From assembly GCA_001600635.1 (NCBI GenBank), contig BCKL01000001.1, positions 461,550 through 525,549 on the forward strand: DNA of 64,000 bases. Direction: 5' to 3'. Of the stretch, positions 1 through 11,076 are shown one piece after another (positions within the stretch are counted from its first letter, which is position 1; every line of letters begins with the position of its first letter). The notes under the pieces were generated by a model that saw nothing but the letters and a program-made list of their open reading frames with translations, had not been told where the DNA came from and searched no databases. Origin of the DNA: Leucosporidium creatinivorum (taxonomy: Eukaryota; Basidiomycota; Microbotryomycetes; Leucosporidiales; Leucosporidiaceae). Position numbers and translations under genes: made by a program.

Positions 1-836
1 CAGCTTCCTCTGGTTTGAGCCCACGGAGGTCGAAAGCTGTCCAGGCGCGCTAGCCTTGAGGGTACTTCAGGCGCTCCGAGGTATCCGAGAGCTGCACCTC
101 ATTCGCCTCGGCACGCGCAATGCACCGCTACCCGACATTTGCCTCTGCTCCTCGTCCTTCTCCGGTAAGTCGCCTACACAAAAGTCAAGTGCGAGCTCGA
201 GTAAGCCACTCGCTAATTCCGTCTGCGTCTTGCGCAGGGCTCAAGCTACTCGAATACCGTGGCAACTTCTGCAAAAGGAGCGGCCGACCTGGAAACCTCA
301 ACCTGTCCTTTCGCCTCGACATCTTTCGCTACCTCGACGTCGCTTGGCTACCAAGATATGGAGTTGACAGGCTTGTGCCGGCGCTTCTCAAGTCGCGGCC
401 TCGTACCCTCACGCTGGGGTTTATCGACCCGAGTGGATCGGCGTCGTCGTCCATGCCAGATCTTCCGCTTCTCCCGGCGGCTCGAACGCTAGAGTACCGC
501 ACTACTCACTGGGAACCCGACAGCTGTTTTCACAAGGTGCTGGCTAGCTGCACAAAGCTGGCGATTCTCGGCTGCAACTGGATCGACCGCCGAGCTCTCC
601 TCGCCATATCCCCAACTTTGCTCGACCTCACCGTGCGCGGGAAGGAATTCCCTGAAGCTGTGTATCGCGACTTGATGGAGTGGATGGACGAGAAGGACGA
701 AGACGGAAGCTCTCCATCGCCGTGGCTCGAGGCGGTCAGCCTGCCCCTCCCCTCGGCCCGGCTCAGGTGGATCAAGCGTGCCATTGAAGCTCTGTGTCTC
801 CGTCGAGACATCGAGCTTGCGTGGAATGAAGAGTGA
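1..836 (+). CDS. F-box-like/LRR family A protein, 5' end outside window
   Basis: C-terminal part of a leucine-rich protein. The gene enters the window in frame from base 2; exons are <2-164 and 238-836, with a 73-bp intron (ggtaag donor, gctaattc branch, gcgcag acceptor) that joins in frame as ...SSFSG/LKLLEYRG. The visible part reads as irregular leucine-rich repeats (for example LRVLQALRGIRELHLIRLG). It ends in a helical tail (LRWIKRAIEALCLRRDIEL) that resembles the tails of the complete genes at 13.1 kb (ECKARGIELE) and 39.7 kb (AIEKACARRKIQVYW), which is why I place it in the same family. The F-box-like N-terminus is not visible. Such proteins usually serve as substrate adaptors of SCF ubiquitin ligases; that role is inferred from family type only. 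Confidence 0.6.
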
Positions 837-1278
837 GTCTGATGTGGCCTCCCCAAAGACGCAGCCGGCGGTGAAGCTGAAGTCTCTCGCCTCGCAGAGA
901 TTAAGCCGAGGTCAGAGTATGGCGGGGTCGGCGATGAGACTGCGTGGGCGTTCAGTAGCGCACTCTTCATCGTAACTGAAATGTTTGAGGCTTCTTCGGG
1001 GAGCCAGAGAGGTCGAGCACGAGAGAGCGGCAGCTTCAAACGAGCAGCTCGTTGGGCGCTCATGCGGTTCTCGCTCTTTCCGCCATCAGCTCTTGCCCCA
1101 CGCTCAGGCTGTGAACGATTTGAGACCAGCTCCGATCGTGCAGTACAATACGAGCGTAAGTCTACCGCTCTCGAGCCCTTCCTGTTCGGACTTCTTCCCG
1201 CCGAGATGATCTGCAAGCGACCGAGAGAGATCAGCTCTCTTCGCAAAGTTGTAAAGCTTGGACCTGACGCCTTAGAGC
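837..1278. other. Intergenic, nothing recognised
   Basis: 442 bp between two convergent genes. Open frames here are short or antisense and show no recognisable domain. It probably holds the two 3' untranslated regions. Confidence 0.5.
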
Positions 1279-1797
1279 CTACCGTACGTCCTCTCCCCGA
1301 CCTTCCACCTCTACAGCAGACGCCGCCAGCCGATCCAGCTCCTCCTTCACTTTCGCTCGCAGCCCGTCGAGCTGGTAGAACTCGGCATCCTTCTCCAGAT
1401 TCCTTGTCGCGTTGAACCGATCCGTTTGGAAGCCTCGCTCGGTCAAGGGGAAGATGTCGTAGCCTGAGAGGTGGTTGAGGATGATGTCGAAGAGTTTCGG
1501 ATCTCGGTCGACGTGCAGAGGGTACCAGAAGCCTTTCTGTCGAGCGTTCTCTGTCCAGATGTTGGGTCGGTCGGCTTCCAGCTGAGCTGGTGAGAGGTAG
1601 AAGGATACACCTCGGACGATGACCTTGCGCGTGGGTTCGTTGAAGGCGAGGGCTTGCGCCGAGCTTCGGAGAAGTGCTGTTTGATGGCAAGAGGGTGAGC
1701 TCTAGTATAGTTGTAGAGATGAACAGTACTCACAGGTAGCTCGCATCACGCTCGTGAGTTGGCAGACGGACAACAAGAAGCGGTTTTCGTCTGCCAT
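1279..1797 (-). CDS. KCTD-type BTB/POZ (T1) domain protein
   Basis: 153-residue protein from exons 1734-1797 and 1279-1676, with a 57-bp intron (gtgagt donor, aaacag acceptor). The body matches the potassium-channel tetramerisation type of BTB fold: a starting strand KVIVRGVSFYLSP, then FWYPLHVDRDPKLFDIILNHL (compare the family pattern YFIDRDPxxFxxILNyL), and the closing AEFYQLDGL helix. BTB domains of this type form oligomers and often recruit cullin-3; the target is unknown. The start is the ATG of MADENRFLL. The same frame stays open upstream without an obvious start, so a further 5' exon is possible. The end is short and charged; a gtaggc after the stop could be a donor, so a longer C-terminus is not excluded. 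Confidence 0.65.
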
Positions 1798-2824
1798 GAA
1801 ATCTCGGCCTCGCCGTCGGACCTCGGCGTTTTTTGTCCGGGAGAAGAAAGGAAGGAGAGATGTTGTGCGGTACAGATGGAACCGCTGATTGGCTCTGTTA
1901 CGAGCTCAGAGTTGGCGGCGGTCAGGTCGATGGCCAGACTTCGGCGATGGGATAGGAGGGGTTTTGAGAGGCCATATCTCTGCAGAGGAACAATGAGACG
2001 TCGTCCTAGCACTGAGTCGGGCCTATTCTGGCCCATTTCGAGCTTGGCTTCGACTCGCGAACGGCGGCAGTGAAGCATCGCCGAGCATAAAGGAGAGGGA
2101 GCACTTCGGCGCAAGAACCTGGACGTCGAGCCCGTGGCCGGAGGTCGAGCGAGCGGGAGGCCTGGTATAGCAAGTTCCACGCGACTGTGCTGGTGCTGTC
2201 TGCATTCCGGTGGAGCCATCTGCTGAGGTGCACCAGTCGCGCGAAGAGATGGTCGGCGGAGCTGGGCTGAGTTCAGCTGATGCAAGGTCTGAAGAGCCGC
2301 GTGTGACACGAGGCTGGGAGAGCAGAGACACGACAGCTCTGATCTCCTGCTCCTGCCTCGGAGCAGCTTGTCGAACCAGAGGAGGTCAGCGCCGGAGAGA
2401 GACCTGGAGGCCTGGTTCGCGACCGCAACTCTTTCGCTCCAGCGTTTCTCTGCTTGACCATGCTCTCACGCGGATCGCGAGCAGCACGATATTCACTATC
2501 AGTACGACTATTCAGCTCGACCTCAGCTACACATGGACGCCCGTTCGCTGTTTCCCAGCTGCCTGCACCCAAAGCTGAGATTGAAGTGGGGGCGATGGGT
2601 CGGTGAGGCCATTTCAGAAGCCGGCGTAGACGTAGCGAGCTAACAAGCTACACACAGGTTCGCCAAGCTAGCTCCGCCGCGCCGAGGACGAAGTGTGGTG
2701 CAGCGAGTCGGATCCACCTACGGGCAAGCTCTCTCATTCTACTCACTGCTGCGAAGCTCGCTGATCGTTCTCGTCATGCCACAGAGGTACACATACGCTC
2801 ACCTGGGTCACCCCTGCTCGCACG
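1798..2824. other. Intergenic between divergent genes
   Basis: About 1 kb between the BTB gene and NAD kinase, read in opposite directions. I see no conserved protein. The last 40 bases before the NAD kinase ATG are likely coding: the same frame reads GTHTLTWVTPART, like fungal NAD kinases, behind a possible cacag acceptor near 2784. One or more 5' exons of NAD kinase therefore probably lie here. Confidence 0.45.
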
Positions 2825-4134
2825 ATGCTTCTCCTCGTCAAGCGCAACGACGCCCGAGCCCTCCTCGCCGCTGCGAAGATGATCAGGCAAGCTCCGCAGC
2901 GTTCCATGATGTACAGGATTCTGCTGACCCTACCCTGCTCTTCAGCTACATCCAAGCATCAAGACCCGAGCTCTGCATCGTCGTCGAGCCCGAGGTGTAC
3001 GGCGAGCTTCGGGAATCGTTCCAGCTAATCCCGCTGCAGCCCTGTGAGTGAGCTGTGTGGTCTTCATCAAACGTCAACTAACAATAATGATTCTACAGCC
3101 GACATCCCCACACTCTCGTCTCGCATCGACTTCGTGGTAGCGCTCGGCGGCGATGGAACCCTGCTCCGAGTCTCCTCCCTCTTCGACGCTGGCGCCGTTC
3201 CACCAGTGCTGGGAGTCAGCGCGGGAACTCTCGGATTCATGATGCCAATACGTATGTCTGAGCTGCTCGATCCGACAGTTGATCCTCTGGCTCATCATTC
3301 TCGGCTCGCAGACCTCGAGGCTTTCCCTCAAGCGTTCGAGGAGCTCATCGAATCGCGGTCAGCGATGTTGTTGAGGATGAGGATACAGTGTGTCGTATGC
3401 GAGGATGGGAAGTGGGTCGCACCAGGCGAGGAGGACAGTGAGCTCGCTTTCGCCTTCTTTCGTCGGCTTCGCTGACCGCTCTCAATCCCACAGCCGTGCA
3501 CGCGATGAACGAGGTCACCATCCACCGAGGTCCCTCTTCTCATCTCATTTACATGAACGTCGGAGTCGATGGACAACACCTGACCGAGGCGGTGGTGAGT
3601 TTCGAAGCTCTTCGCCGAAGCTCTTAGTTGACCCTCTTCTCGCCGACTTGAGGCGGATGGTCTCCTCGTCTCAACACCAACAGGCTCAACAGCCTATTCA
3701 CTCTCCGCAGGAGGACCCATCGTCCATCCCTCGGTGCAATCGCTTCTCCTCACCGCCATCTCGCCACGAAGCTTGAGCTTTCGACCGGTCCTCTTGCCGA
3801 GCGACGTCTCGGTTGACCTCGCCGTGCATTGATCTCCTCTCTTGTCTTGTCAGCAGCGGAGGCTGACTTCGCTTGCCCACAGCTCTCCCCTCGTTCGCGC
3901 TCCGTCGCTCAACTCTCCCTCGACGGCCGAGAAGAGCGGCCCCTCCTCCCCTCGCAATCCCTGCAGATCACCATGTCCCCTTACCCCGTCCCTTGCATCT
4001 CCCCACCACTCTCACGCCTCCCTCACAACGCCGGCAAGCCCAAGAACGAGCGGGACGCTTGGATTGAGGATATTCGAAGGATGCTCAGGTTCAATGCGCC
4101 GTTTCAGGAGGGGAGGTTGATCGAGGGAGGTTGA
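2825..4134 (+). CDS. ATP-NAD kinase
   Basis: Phosphorylates NAD(H) to NADP(H). Exons 2825-2886, 2946-3043, 3099-3251, 3312-3437, 3494-3594, 3653-3823 and 3883-4134 give 320 residues in frame. The nucleotide-binding GGDGTLL motif is at residues 70-76, and the second signature STPTGSTAY at about 187-195 is followed by AGGPIVHPS. The NEVTIHR segment is also typical. The first intron begins GCAAGC, a GC-AG intron; without it the conserved frame [13 protein letters not shown]...SYIQASR cannot be joined. The start is provisional because fungal homologues have longer N-termini and the frame reads on upstream. It converges on the Sae2/CtIP gene 133 bp away. I cannot tell whether it is the cytosolic (Utr1/Yef1) or mitochondrial (Pos5) type. 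Confidence 0.9.
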
Positions 4135-4267
4135 TTGCACGACAGAAGCAGGCACTGATACTTAGACGAAACAGGGGGAGTGTACTGCAAAACGAGAGGG
4201 GGTTGCTGTATGATGATGCGAGGGGGCAACGAGTCGGGAGAAGCGAGACGAGCGAGAGAACGAGCGA

Positions 4268-7200
4268 TCAGTCTTTGCGGTAGCGGTAGAAGCCGTCGGT
4301 TCTGTTCGACATCATCACAGGTCAGCGAACGACTCGAAGGACGAAGCGAAAGAGAGGAACGCACTGCGCCTGCGCCTCCATGTACAAGCGCTTCTCCTCG
4401 CGATCCTTCTCGGCGCGGCGGTTGATCTCCTCTACGCGTTGAGTGTTGGGGAAGCCTGTACGAGCGAGTGGGAGTCAGCTAGTCGCTCGAGGGGGGGAGG
4501 CGAAGCGAGGAGCGTGCCCATCTGCCAGTAATCGGGCGGTTCGGCGTCGGCTGCGCGAGAGAGGCGACAGAAAAGGTCAGCTCTCACGTCGCCCAGCGAG
4601 CCAGAGCTGAAGACCTACGTTTGTGCTGCGCCCTATGCCTACTCGTCTTCTGCAACCTCGCCTCCATCTGGCGATGCCGTTCGTCGAGGAAATGGTTCTT
4701 GCTCTTGGACGTCGAGGCGCCGGCGCCCGACTTGGACTTCTTACTGCTGCTGCCTTTGCAGTTGGCCGCGTGGTTGATGCTGGAGCGCTCGTCGGCTTCG
4801 TAGTACTGTCGAGAGAGCGGGGAGGTCAGCGTCGAGGTCGAGATGAGAAGGGAGCGCCAAGATGAGCGAGCGAGATGGAGAAAGAAGAGGAGACGTACCC
4901 CAGCGCAGCCTTCGCAAGTGTGAGCGTGCATGTGCTTGCGCGCCTCCTTGTTGCGGACGACCTCGGTGAAGTGGTAGTTCTTGCCGCCGTTGCGAGCGGG
5001 GTTGATCTCGATGGCGGGCTTGGAGGGGGCGCTGTTTGGAGTGAGGTGTCGAGGACGAGTCACGACGAGGACGAGTGCGAGAAGGGTCAGACGAGTGAGA
5101 GTGAGTAGGAGAAGAGAAGAGAGTCAGCTCTCGGGTCGACGCGTCTCAGCTTAGCGCTCGGCGAAGTCAGCTGACCTCTTCCTCGCCTTCTCCTTCCTGA
5201 GCTTATCGACCTCCATCTTCCTCTTGGCATGCAACCTCCTCATCCAATGGTGCCCATCCGGATCCTCCTCCCCACCGGGACTATGCTCCAGATCCGAAAA
5301 GTTGAGATCGTGAAGCGGGCGAAGGGCGGTCTTGTTGCCTGCTTCCTCGTCGTCCTCCTCGTCGTCGTCGTCGGCAGCGGAATGGGAGAGACGAGGCTTG
5401 CTGTCGAGGAGGGGCTTGATATCCTCCTCCTCCTCCTTCTCGGTGGCCGGACGACGAGCCTTCTTCCTCTTCTTCTCCTTCTCCTTGCCCCTCCCATTCG
5501 CCTCTCCCTCTCCGTCCCGTTCCTCCTGCATCTCCCTAGCTCTCTTCTTCCCCTTCCCTTTCCCCTTCTTCCCCCTCCTCTCCTCATCAGCCCTCCAATC
5601 CGCCGCCGGAGCAGGAGGCGAGCCAAACGCTCCGCCGAGGATGCGCTGCCTGGGTCTCACGGCGGGAGGGGAGGAGTGGTGAGGGAGGAGGGGAGGGGAG
5701 AGAGGCTCGGGTTTGACGATGTTGGAAAGGAGGGGAGAGGCTGAGCGGGCGGGCCTGGATTTGGAGGTAGACTTGGATTTGAGAGCCGGAGCGGGCGAGT
5801 CGGCGTGCTCCTGGTCCTCCTCCTCCAGACGACGGCGCCTCGACCCGACCTGCGCGCTCGGGGGCATATCTCCCTCGCCCACTCCCATCCCATCTCCCTC
5901 CCTCTCCACCGACGCCGAAGATCGCTCCACCCTTGCCCTCTTCCTCTCTGCTCGGCCCTTCTCCCTCCCCCTCCCAACCTGATGCTCCACATCTGCATCC
6001 TCCTCCTCGGCTTCAGCAGCAGCGATGAGGAATTGAGTGTTGTCCATTGGTGGCGAGGCGCGATTCGAGTGCTGCTTACTGGGAGCGAGGGGTTCGGCGA
6101 TGGCGGCGTGGGGAGGTGGGCGAGGAGGGGGCTGGTGCTGGTGCTGGTGCTGAGGCGGGGGTTGAGAGGATTGCGACTCGTCCGTCGAGGAAGGGGGAAC
6201 GAGGATCTCGGGCTCCTGGTTCCTGCTTCTCGGCTCGGCCTGCTCGAGCGACCTCGGCGCCGGAGCAGCAGCAGGCGCATCCTCCGCTTCGCCCTCGGAC
6301 TGGGTATCCGGCTCAGGCTCCCAGGAGGATTCAGGCTGCTTGAGCTGGGGTGCTGGAGGTGGAGGAGCGAGGCCGTCCTGCAGAGGCAGAGGCTGAGGCT
6401 GGGCGGAGGAAGGAGGCGCAGGAGCGCGGAAGATGTCCTCCATCGGCTCGTCCTCCTCGAGATCCCCTCCCACTCCATCGCCCTTCTCCCACTCCAGCTC
6501 CCTCTCCACCTCCTTCACCTTCCCTTCCACCACACCCCTCAGCGTCTCTCTCAACAACCTCGGCTGCGCTCCCTGCTCACCGCCCGGCGGCTGGCGACTC
6601 GGCCCAGGTCGATGACCCGAAGCGCTCAAATGCAGGATGTCGGACCGGCGCTTCGATTTGCGGGGGGTTTGGTTCAGGGTGAGGAGGGCAGGTTCGGCGG
6701 TGTTGGAGGTGGTGGTCGTGCTGGGGAGTTGGGCGCGAGGCGGCGAGTTGGCCGGGAGGGGAGGGGCAGGAGGGTGGGTTTGCGAGGCGCGAGGAGGAGA
6801 AGGTTGAACAGCGCGGAGGGGCGCTGCTGCTGCTGGGCGGGGAGTGGTGGTAGAGTCGCTGGAGGTGGAAGAGGGGAGGTTGGATTTAGGCGTCGGGAGA
6901 GCGAGATTCGCTTGCGGATGAGGATGAGGAGGAGGAGGAGCGGGAGCGGGAATGAAGAGTTGCTGAGGCTGCGCCGAAGAATTCTTGCGCATCTCGGTCC
7001 TAACGGCCTCGTGAAACAACGGAGCAGCTCTCCCCTCCGTCCTCGTCGGCGTATCCATCGCTCCCCGATCTCCTGCTTCTCCTGCCCCAACCCCTCCGCG
7101 AGCGAGCCTCGCCTGACTCCCCGTGCCCGGCACCCTCCTCAACTTCTTCCTCAACGGCATGGGCGTCCTCTCCCCTCCCCCTCCATTTCCCTCCCTCCGC

Positions 7201-8706
7201 CTCTGCCTCTCCACCTCCTCCGCCACCCTCCTCACCTCCTCCGCCTTCCCCTGTGCACCCTTCTTCCACTCCTCCCACTGCCTCTTCCTGCCCACCGCTT
7301 CTCTCTCCCTCTGCTCCAATCGCTCATACACCTCCCTCCCATCTTCCCTGCCTTGCAACCCCTCCGGCCAGGCCTCTTCGTCCTCCTCCTCTTCGGGCCA
7401 GAAGGCGGGATGGGGAGCAAGCCGAGGGAGACGAGAGAGGTTATGCGAATTGGCTTGAGCGAAGGGGAGCCAGGAGGTCGTGTACCAGGCGTGGTTCTTC
7501 TTGAGTGAGGCGAGGTGCGTGGTGTAGGAAGCGAGGAGGGAGGTGTAGAGCGAGAGCTGGGCTGCGCTGGAGGTGGTGCGGGCGAGGGGTTTGAGCGAGG
7601 AGAAGGAGGAGGGAGGGAGGAGCGGTGCTGAGGAGGAGGAGGAGGTCTGGGGTGCTGCTGGAGGGTGAGAGGGAGAAAGTGGTTGAGGCGCGATGGCGAG
7701 GGGGGCGGGTGAGGGAGCGGCAAGGGGTGGTGACGAAGGGCGAGGAGGAGCCGAGGGTGCGAGAGGGTGCTGAGCTTGGTTGGTGAAGGCGGGAGGGCCG
7801 GGGGGAGGGGCTCTGCAGAGTGAGTAGAGGGATCAGCATGAGTGCGGATGAGAAGCAGGAGCGCATCAACGAACCTTTGCGCTTGCGCCTCCATCATCGC
7901 CGAGATCCTCTCCTTCATCTCTTCGACCTGCTTCTCCAACTCCTCTCTCTTGCCCTTCTCCTCCCTCGCCATCCCCTCCGCTTCCATCCTTCTCTCCTTC
8001 TCCTTCTCCAACTCCCTCTCCCTCTCCTCCGCCTTCCTAACCGCCTCCGGCAACTCCCTCTCGACCCCTTCCCTACCCTCCCTCCTCTCCCCTTCCTCCC
8101 GATCCAACCTCTCAATCTCATCATAAGCCCTCTGCAGCTGTCCATACAACTCCTGCGTTTCCTCCCCTGGCACCGCTTCCCCTCCCTCAACCCTCTGCTG
8201 ACTCTCCATCGCGACATTCAACAGCCGGTCAAGGTCCCTCGTCACCTGCTCCCTCTTCATCTTCTCCCTCTTGGCTCCTTCGTTCGCATACTCGACCTCG
8301 GCCTTGAGACGCGAGACCTCCTGTCGAAGGTCGAGGATCTCCTGCTTCCTCTGGCGCTGCTTGGTGGGGGATCCTCCTCCGCCGAGCTGGGAGTCGATTT
8401 GAGAGTCGAGATTGGAGTCAAGGGAAGAAGAGTCGCGGATGGGGATGAGTTTGGATGCGCCGTGGAGGAAGATGAAGTCTTCTAACGAGTCGAGGGAGGG
8501 ATGGCCGATGGAACGGAGGAGGGTGAGGAGTCGCGTTTGCTGCTCTGTTTGTAGGCAGAGTAGGGCGGGGGGTTAGTTGGGAGAGCAGGAGAGAGAGGAT
8601 GTAAGACGGTAGAAAGCGTACCTTGCTGCTGAGCTAGTTGAGGAGAGACTGGCTGATCAGATGAGAGAGCGAGGTGAGGCGGTGGTGGTTCTGCTCCCTG
8701 TGCCAT
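4268..8706 (-). CDS. Sae2/CtIP-family DNA double-strand-break end-resection protein
   Basis: Cofactor of the Mre11-Rad50-Nbs1 nuclease in clipping DNA ends for homologous recombination; nuclear. Exons, 5' to 3': 8622-8706, 7875-8544, 5176-7812, 4899-5031, 4619-4805, 4518-4550, 4365-4455, 4268-4301; together 1289 residues. The N-terminal third has long coiled coils (EEIERLDREEGERREGRE and similar), expected for tetramerisation. The middle, about 700 residues, is low-complexity and rich in Pro, Ser and charge, with lysine-rich nuclear-signal-like runs. The C-terminus is the diagnostic Sae2 domain: HTCEGCAGYYEAD (CxxC), the RHR DNA-binding motif in TSRHRAQHKR, then PPDYWQMGFPNTQ. The domain is spread over five small exons, one flanked by a GC-AG intron (4456-4517). 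Much longer than yeast Sae2 (about 345 residues) and also longer than human CtIP (about 900). Confidence 0.88.
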
Positions 8707-8921
8707 CCTTGCTGCTGTAGCCTTGCAGCTGTTCAACGAACGAGAGACGAGCTGAGATTATGTAGCTTTGACGAGCAGTGAGTGGCGGGAGAGCAAGAGA
8801 GTAACTCGACTCTTGACGCGCTTTGACCGACGCGACTCTCTTGCTTCGACCTCTGCCTAGTCATCTCGCTCTCAGCTTTCGCCTCGCCCGGTCTACCGTC
8901 CTACAGAACTCAGCTTCTTCA
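8707..8921. promoter_or_regulatory. Divergent promoter, SAE2/CtIP and RHO4
   Basis: 215 bp between two start codons on opposite strands, so both promoters and 5' leaders must lie here or in 5' introns. Pyrimidine-rich tracts lead to the Rho gene ATG. No TATA box stands out. Confidence 0.5.
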
Positions 8922-10032
8922 ATGGCATCTCGCGGCTACGATCCTTACACTTGTGCTGCTACCTCTTCTCAACACGCCTCGGACCTCTCCCCTTCAACAG
9001 CAGGCCACTACTCTCCCTCCCAAACCGCTTCTACCACAATGTCGTCCGTCCTCTTCTCTCCCTTGTTATCATCCTACAGCTAAACCCCTTCTCTGCTCTG
9101 TCGTACAGATACAGCAGCAACCCAATGCCCATCCAACGCCCCGACGCCAAAGTAAAGCTCGTCTGCGTCGGCGACGGAGGAGTAGGCAAGACGTGCCTCC
9201 TCATCGTTTATTCCAGGAGACAGTTCCCTACTGTGAGTCCCATCCATCCTTCTCGCTGTGGTGCTGCTCCGAGGCGGGCTGAAGAAGAGCTACAGCCCAT
9301 CATCCAACATGCACGCGCTGACCCTCTCTCCTTCTGTGGCTCCCCGACTGGCGCGACCACAGGAATACGTCCCCACCGTCTTTGAAAACTAGCACGTCTC
9401 CTCTATCTCCCACGCTTCTCCCTCCCACTAACCCCTACCTACCTCGACAGCGTCCTCAACAAGCCCTACGACCACAAGATCATTGAATTCGCCCTCTGGG
9501 ACACGGCCGGGCAAGAGGAATACGACCGTCTCCGTCCTTTGAGCTACCCCGAGGCGCAGGTGGTGTTTATCTGCTTCGCGGTGGACTTCCCCGTGAGTTT
9601 GGAGAATATTGAGGATAAGGTCAGTGCTGTCTCTCTCGGCGCTACGCTCGGCGAAGGGGAGGGGAGAAGGCAAGCTGATGAGACTGGGAGGGTGGCGTTT
9701 TCAAAAAACAGTGGTTCCCCGAAGTCTCGCACTTCTGCGAAGGCATCCCCCTCATCCTCATTGCCACCAAGACGGACCTCCGTTGCGACGCCCGAGCGGT
9801 CGACCTCCTCAGAGCGCAGGGGCGACATCCCGTCACTCGGGAGGAAGGCGAGAGCGTGGCGAAGAGGATTGGAGCAAAGTATGCCGAGGTTAGTGCGATG
9901 AAGGGGGAGGGGGTGGAGGAGGTGTTTGAGTTGGCGCTGAGGGAGGCGATGAGGAATATGGGAGGACTGGGGAGGTTCGTGGGAGCAGGAGGAGGGGGGA
10001 GGAGAAGGAAGGTCAAGTGTGTGGTCGTGTAG
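8922..10032 (+). CDS. Rho-family small GTPase, Rho4-like
   Basis: Membrane-anchored GTP switch for cell polarity, septation and cell-wall control. Exons 8922-9040, 9109-9232, 9363-9391, 9451-9619 and 9712-10032 give 253 residues. The G1 loop GDGGVGKT is at 61-68, switch I is [10 protein letters not shown], switch II is [19 protein letters not shown], and the guanine-specificity motif reads TKTD. A basic tail ends in the prenylation box CVVV. The long N-terminal extension before the G1 loop and the FENYV...[21 protein letters not shown] run fit Rho4 better than Rho1/Cdc42; the orthology is inferred. The third intron (9392-9450) starts GCACGT and is a GC-AG intron: the codon TAC of FENYV is split ta/c across it. 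Exon 3 is only 29 bp. Confidence 0.88.
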
Positions 10033-10176
10033 GGTCGGGCTTTTCTCTTGATGGACCACTTTCTCTCTTCGTTTTACTCTCTCTCCCCTTCGCTTCGCAC
10101 TTAGCACACCCTCCTCGTCGTCAACTCGCAACTTTCGTCTCTTTCACCTCCCCACCTTGCAGCTAGCTCTGTCTTA

Positions 10177-10991
10177 CTACTCCCTCTTCCCCTTGTTCCC
10201 CTTGCAACCCCGTCTCCAAGCCTTGAAGGCCGCCCACGCAATCCATCCCATCCCGAGCCAAATGGCGAGGAAATTGAGCGATTCGACGAGGGGCAGGTCG
10301 GCGATTACGCCTGTGGGTGCTGTTAGAGAAAGAGGCGGTGGGGAGGGCGGTGGGCATGCTGGAAGGGCGGTGCTGGTGGTGTTTAGGGGAGAGAGGAAGT
10401 GCAGCGAGTCGATGAAGGGATAGGAGGAGAGGGAAGGGATCGCCGAGGCCGAGCAGGAGGGCGTTTCGGGCGGCTCTGCGGCGAAGCAGAGGGGTCAGCT
10501 CACTCGGCGCCTGTATCTAAGCGCGAAAATGAAGACCCACCCTGTCCCTCACTACAAGCCCAGAACACCTTTGGCCAATTCATCTCCACCTTTACTCGAT
10601 CCAACCTCTCCCCCTCCTCGCTCCACCGCTCTGTGACCGGGTCCTGATACCTCAGATGCAGAGGTAGCTCCACTGTATCCTTCTCCTCTTCCCTGCCCTT
10701 GGATCCACCTGCTCGCAACCGCAACAGCACCTCCGCCCCCTCCGCGCCCCTCTTCGGCCCCTCTAAATCCCTTGATCCTCGTACGTCCAAGCTCGGGAGA
10801 GCAGCATCAAGCTCATGAGAGCCCAATCGACCTTCCCGATGTAGTTGTGCTAGTTGAAAGCGGTCGGGGATGAAGGAAGGGGGGAGGGAGAGGTGTAGGT
10901 AGAGTGGGCAGGAGGAGGGGGGTGCGTTGTAGGATAGAGAGAGAGAGGGGTGTAGCCCGCCTGATGGGGTGAAGTGGGCGTTGTACGACAT
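10177..10991 (-). CDS. GPI mannosyltransferase I stabilising subunit, PIG-X/Pbn1
   Basis: ER membrane protein that stabilises PIG-M/Gpi14, which adds the first mannose to GPI anchors. Exons 10541-10991 and 10177-10475 give 249 residues. The PIG-X signature is clear: FTPSGGLHPSL, LPPSFIPDRFQLAQL, then VELPLHLRYQDP, followed by the C-terminal pattern TGVIADLPLVESL running into one transmembrane helix (NFLAIWLGMGWIAWAAF) and a short basic cytosolic tail, the layout of a type I ER protein. I chose the ATG of MSYNAHF; an upstream in-frame ATG near 11094 would add about 34 residues but would overlap the divergent esterase gene. The stop converges on RHO4. Confidence 0.82.
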
Positions 10992-11076
10992 TGCTGAGAG
11001 GGTGCTGAGTCTGAGACGAGTGAGAAGCGGGAGAAAAGAGATCTGAGAGCGACGGAACGGCTTGTCCTCCCGCCCT
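10992..11076. promoter_or_regulatory. 85-bp divergent promoter, PIG-X and IAH1-like esterase
   Basis: Only 85 bp separates the two start codons, so transcription of this pair must start from a shared or overlapping promoter. No core motif is obvious. Confidence 0.5.

Noticed and set aside
530-1690. Long minus-strand open frame (386 codons)
   Set aside because: It overlaps the F-box exon and runs in the wrong frame through the BTB gene; composition is Ser/Arg-rich with no domain. The BTB reading frame in another phase explains the region.
5330-5420. Trinucleotide-type repeats (tcctcgtcgtc) as a microsatellite feature
   Set aside because: They encode the Asp/Glu-rich run in CtIP; the same goes for 16440-16500 in RanGAP. 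They are coding low complexity, not independent repeats.
5805-7508. 567-codon plus-strand open frame
   Set aside because: It is antisense to the large Sae2/CtIP exon and consists of Leu/Arg runs that mirror the Pro/Glu-rich codons of the real gene.
7232-8260. Minus-strand open frame continuing past the CtIP coiled coil without splicing
   Set aside because: After residue QAQR it becomes Pro/Ser noise. A 62-bp GT-AG intron at 7813-7874 restores the frame that reads SLYTSLLASYTTHLASLKKNHAWY.
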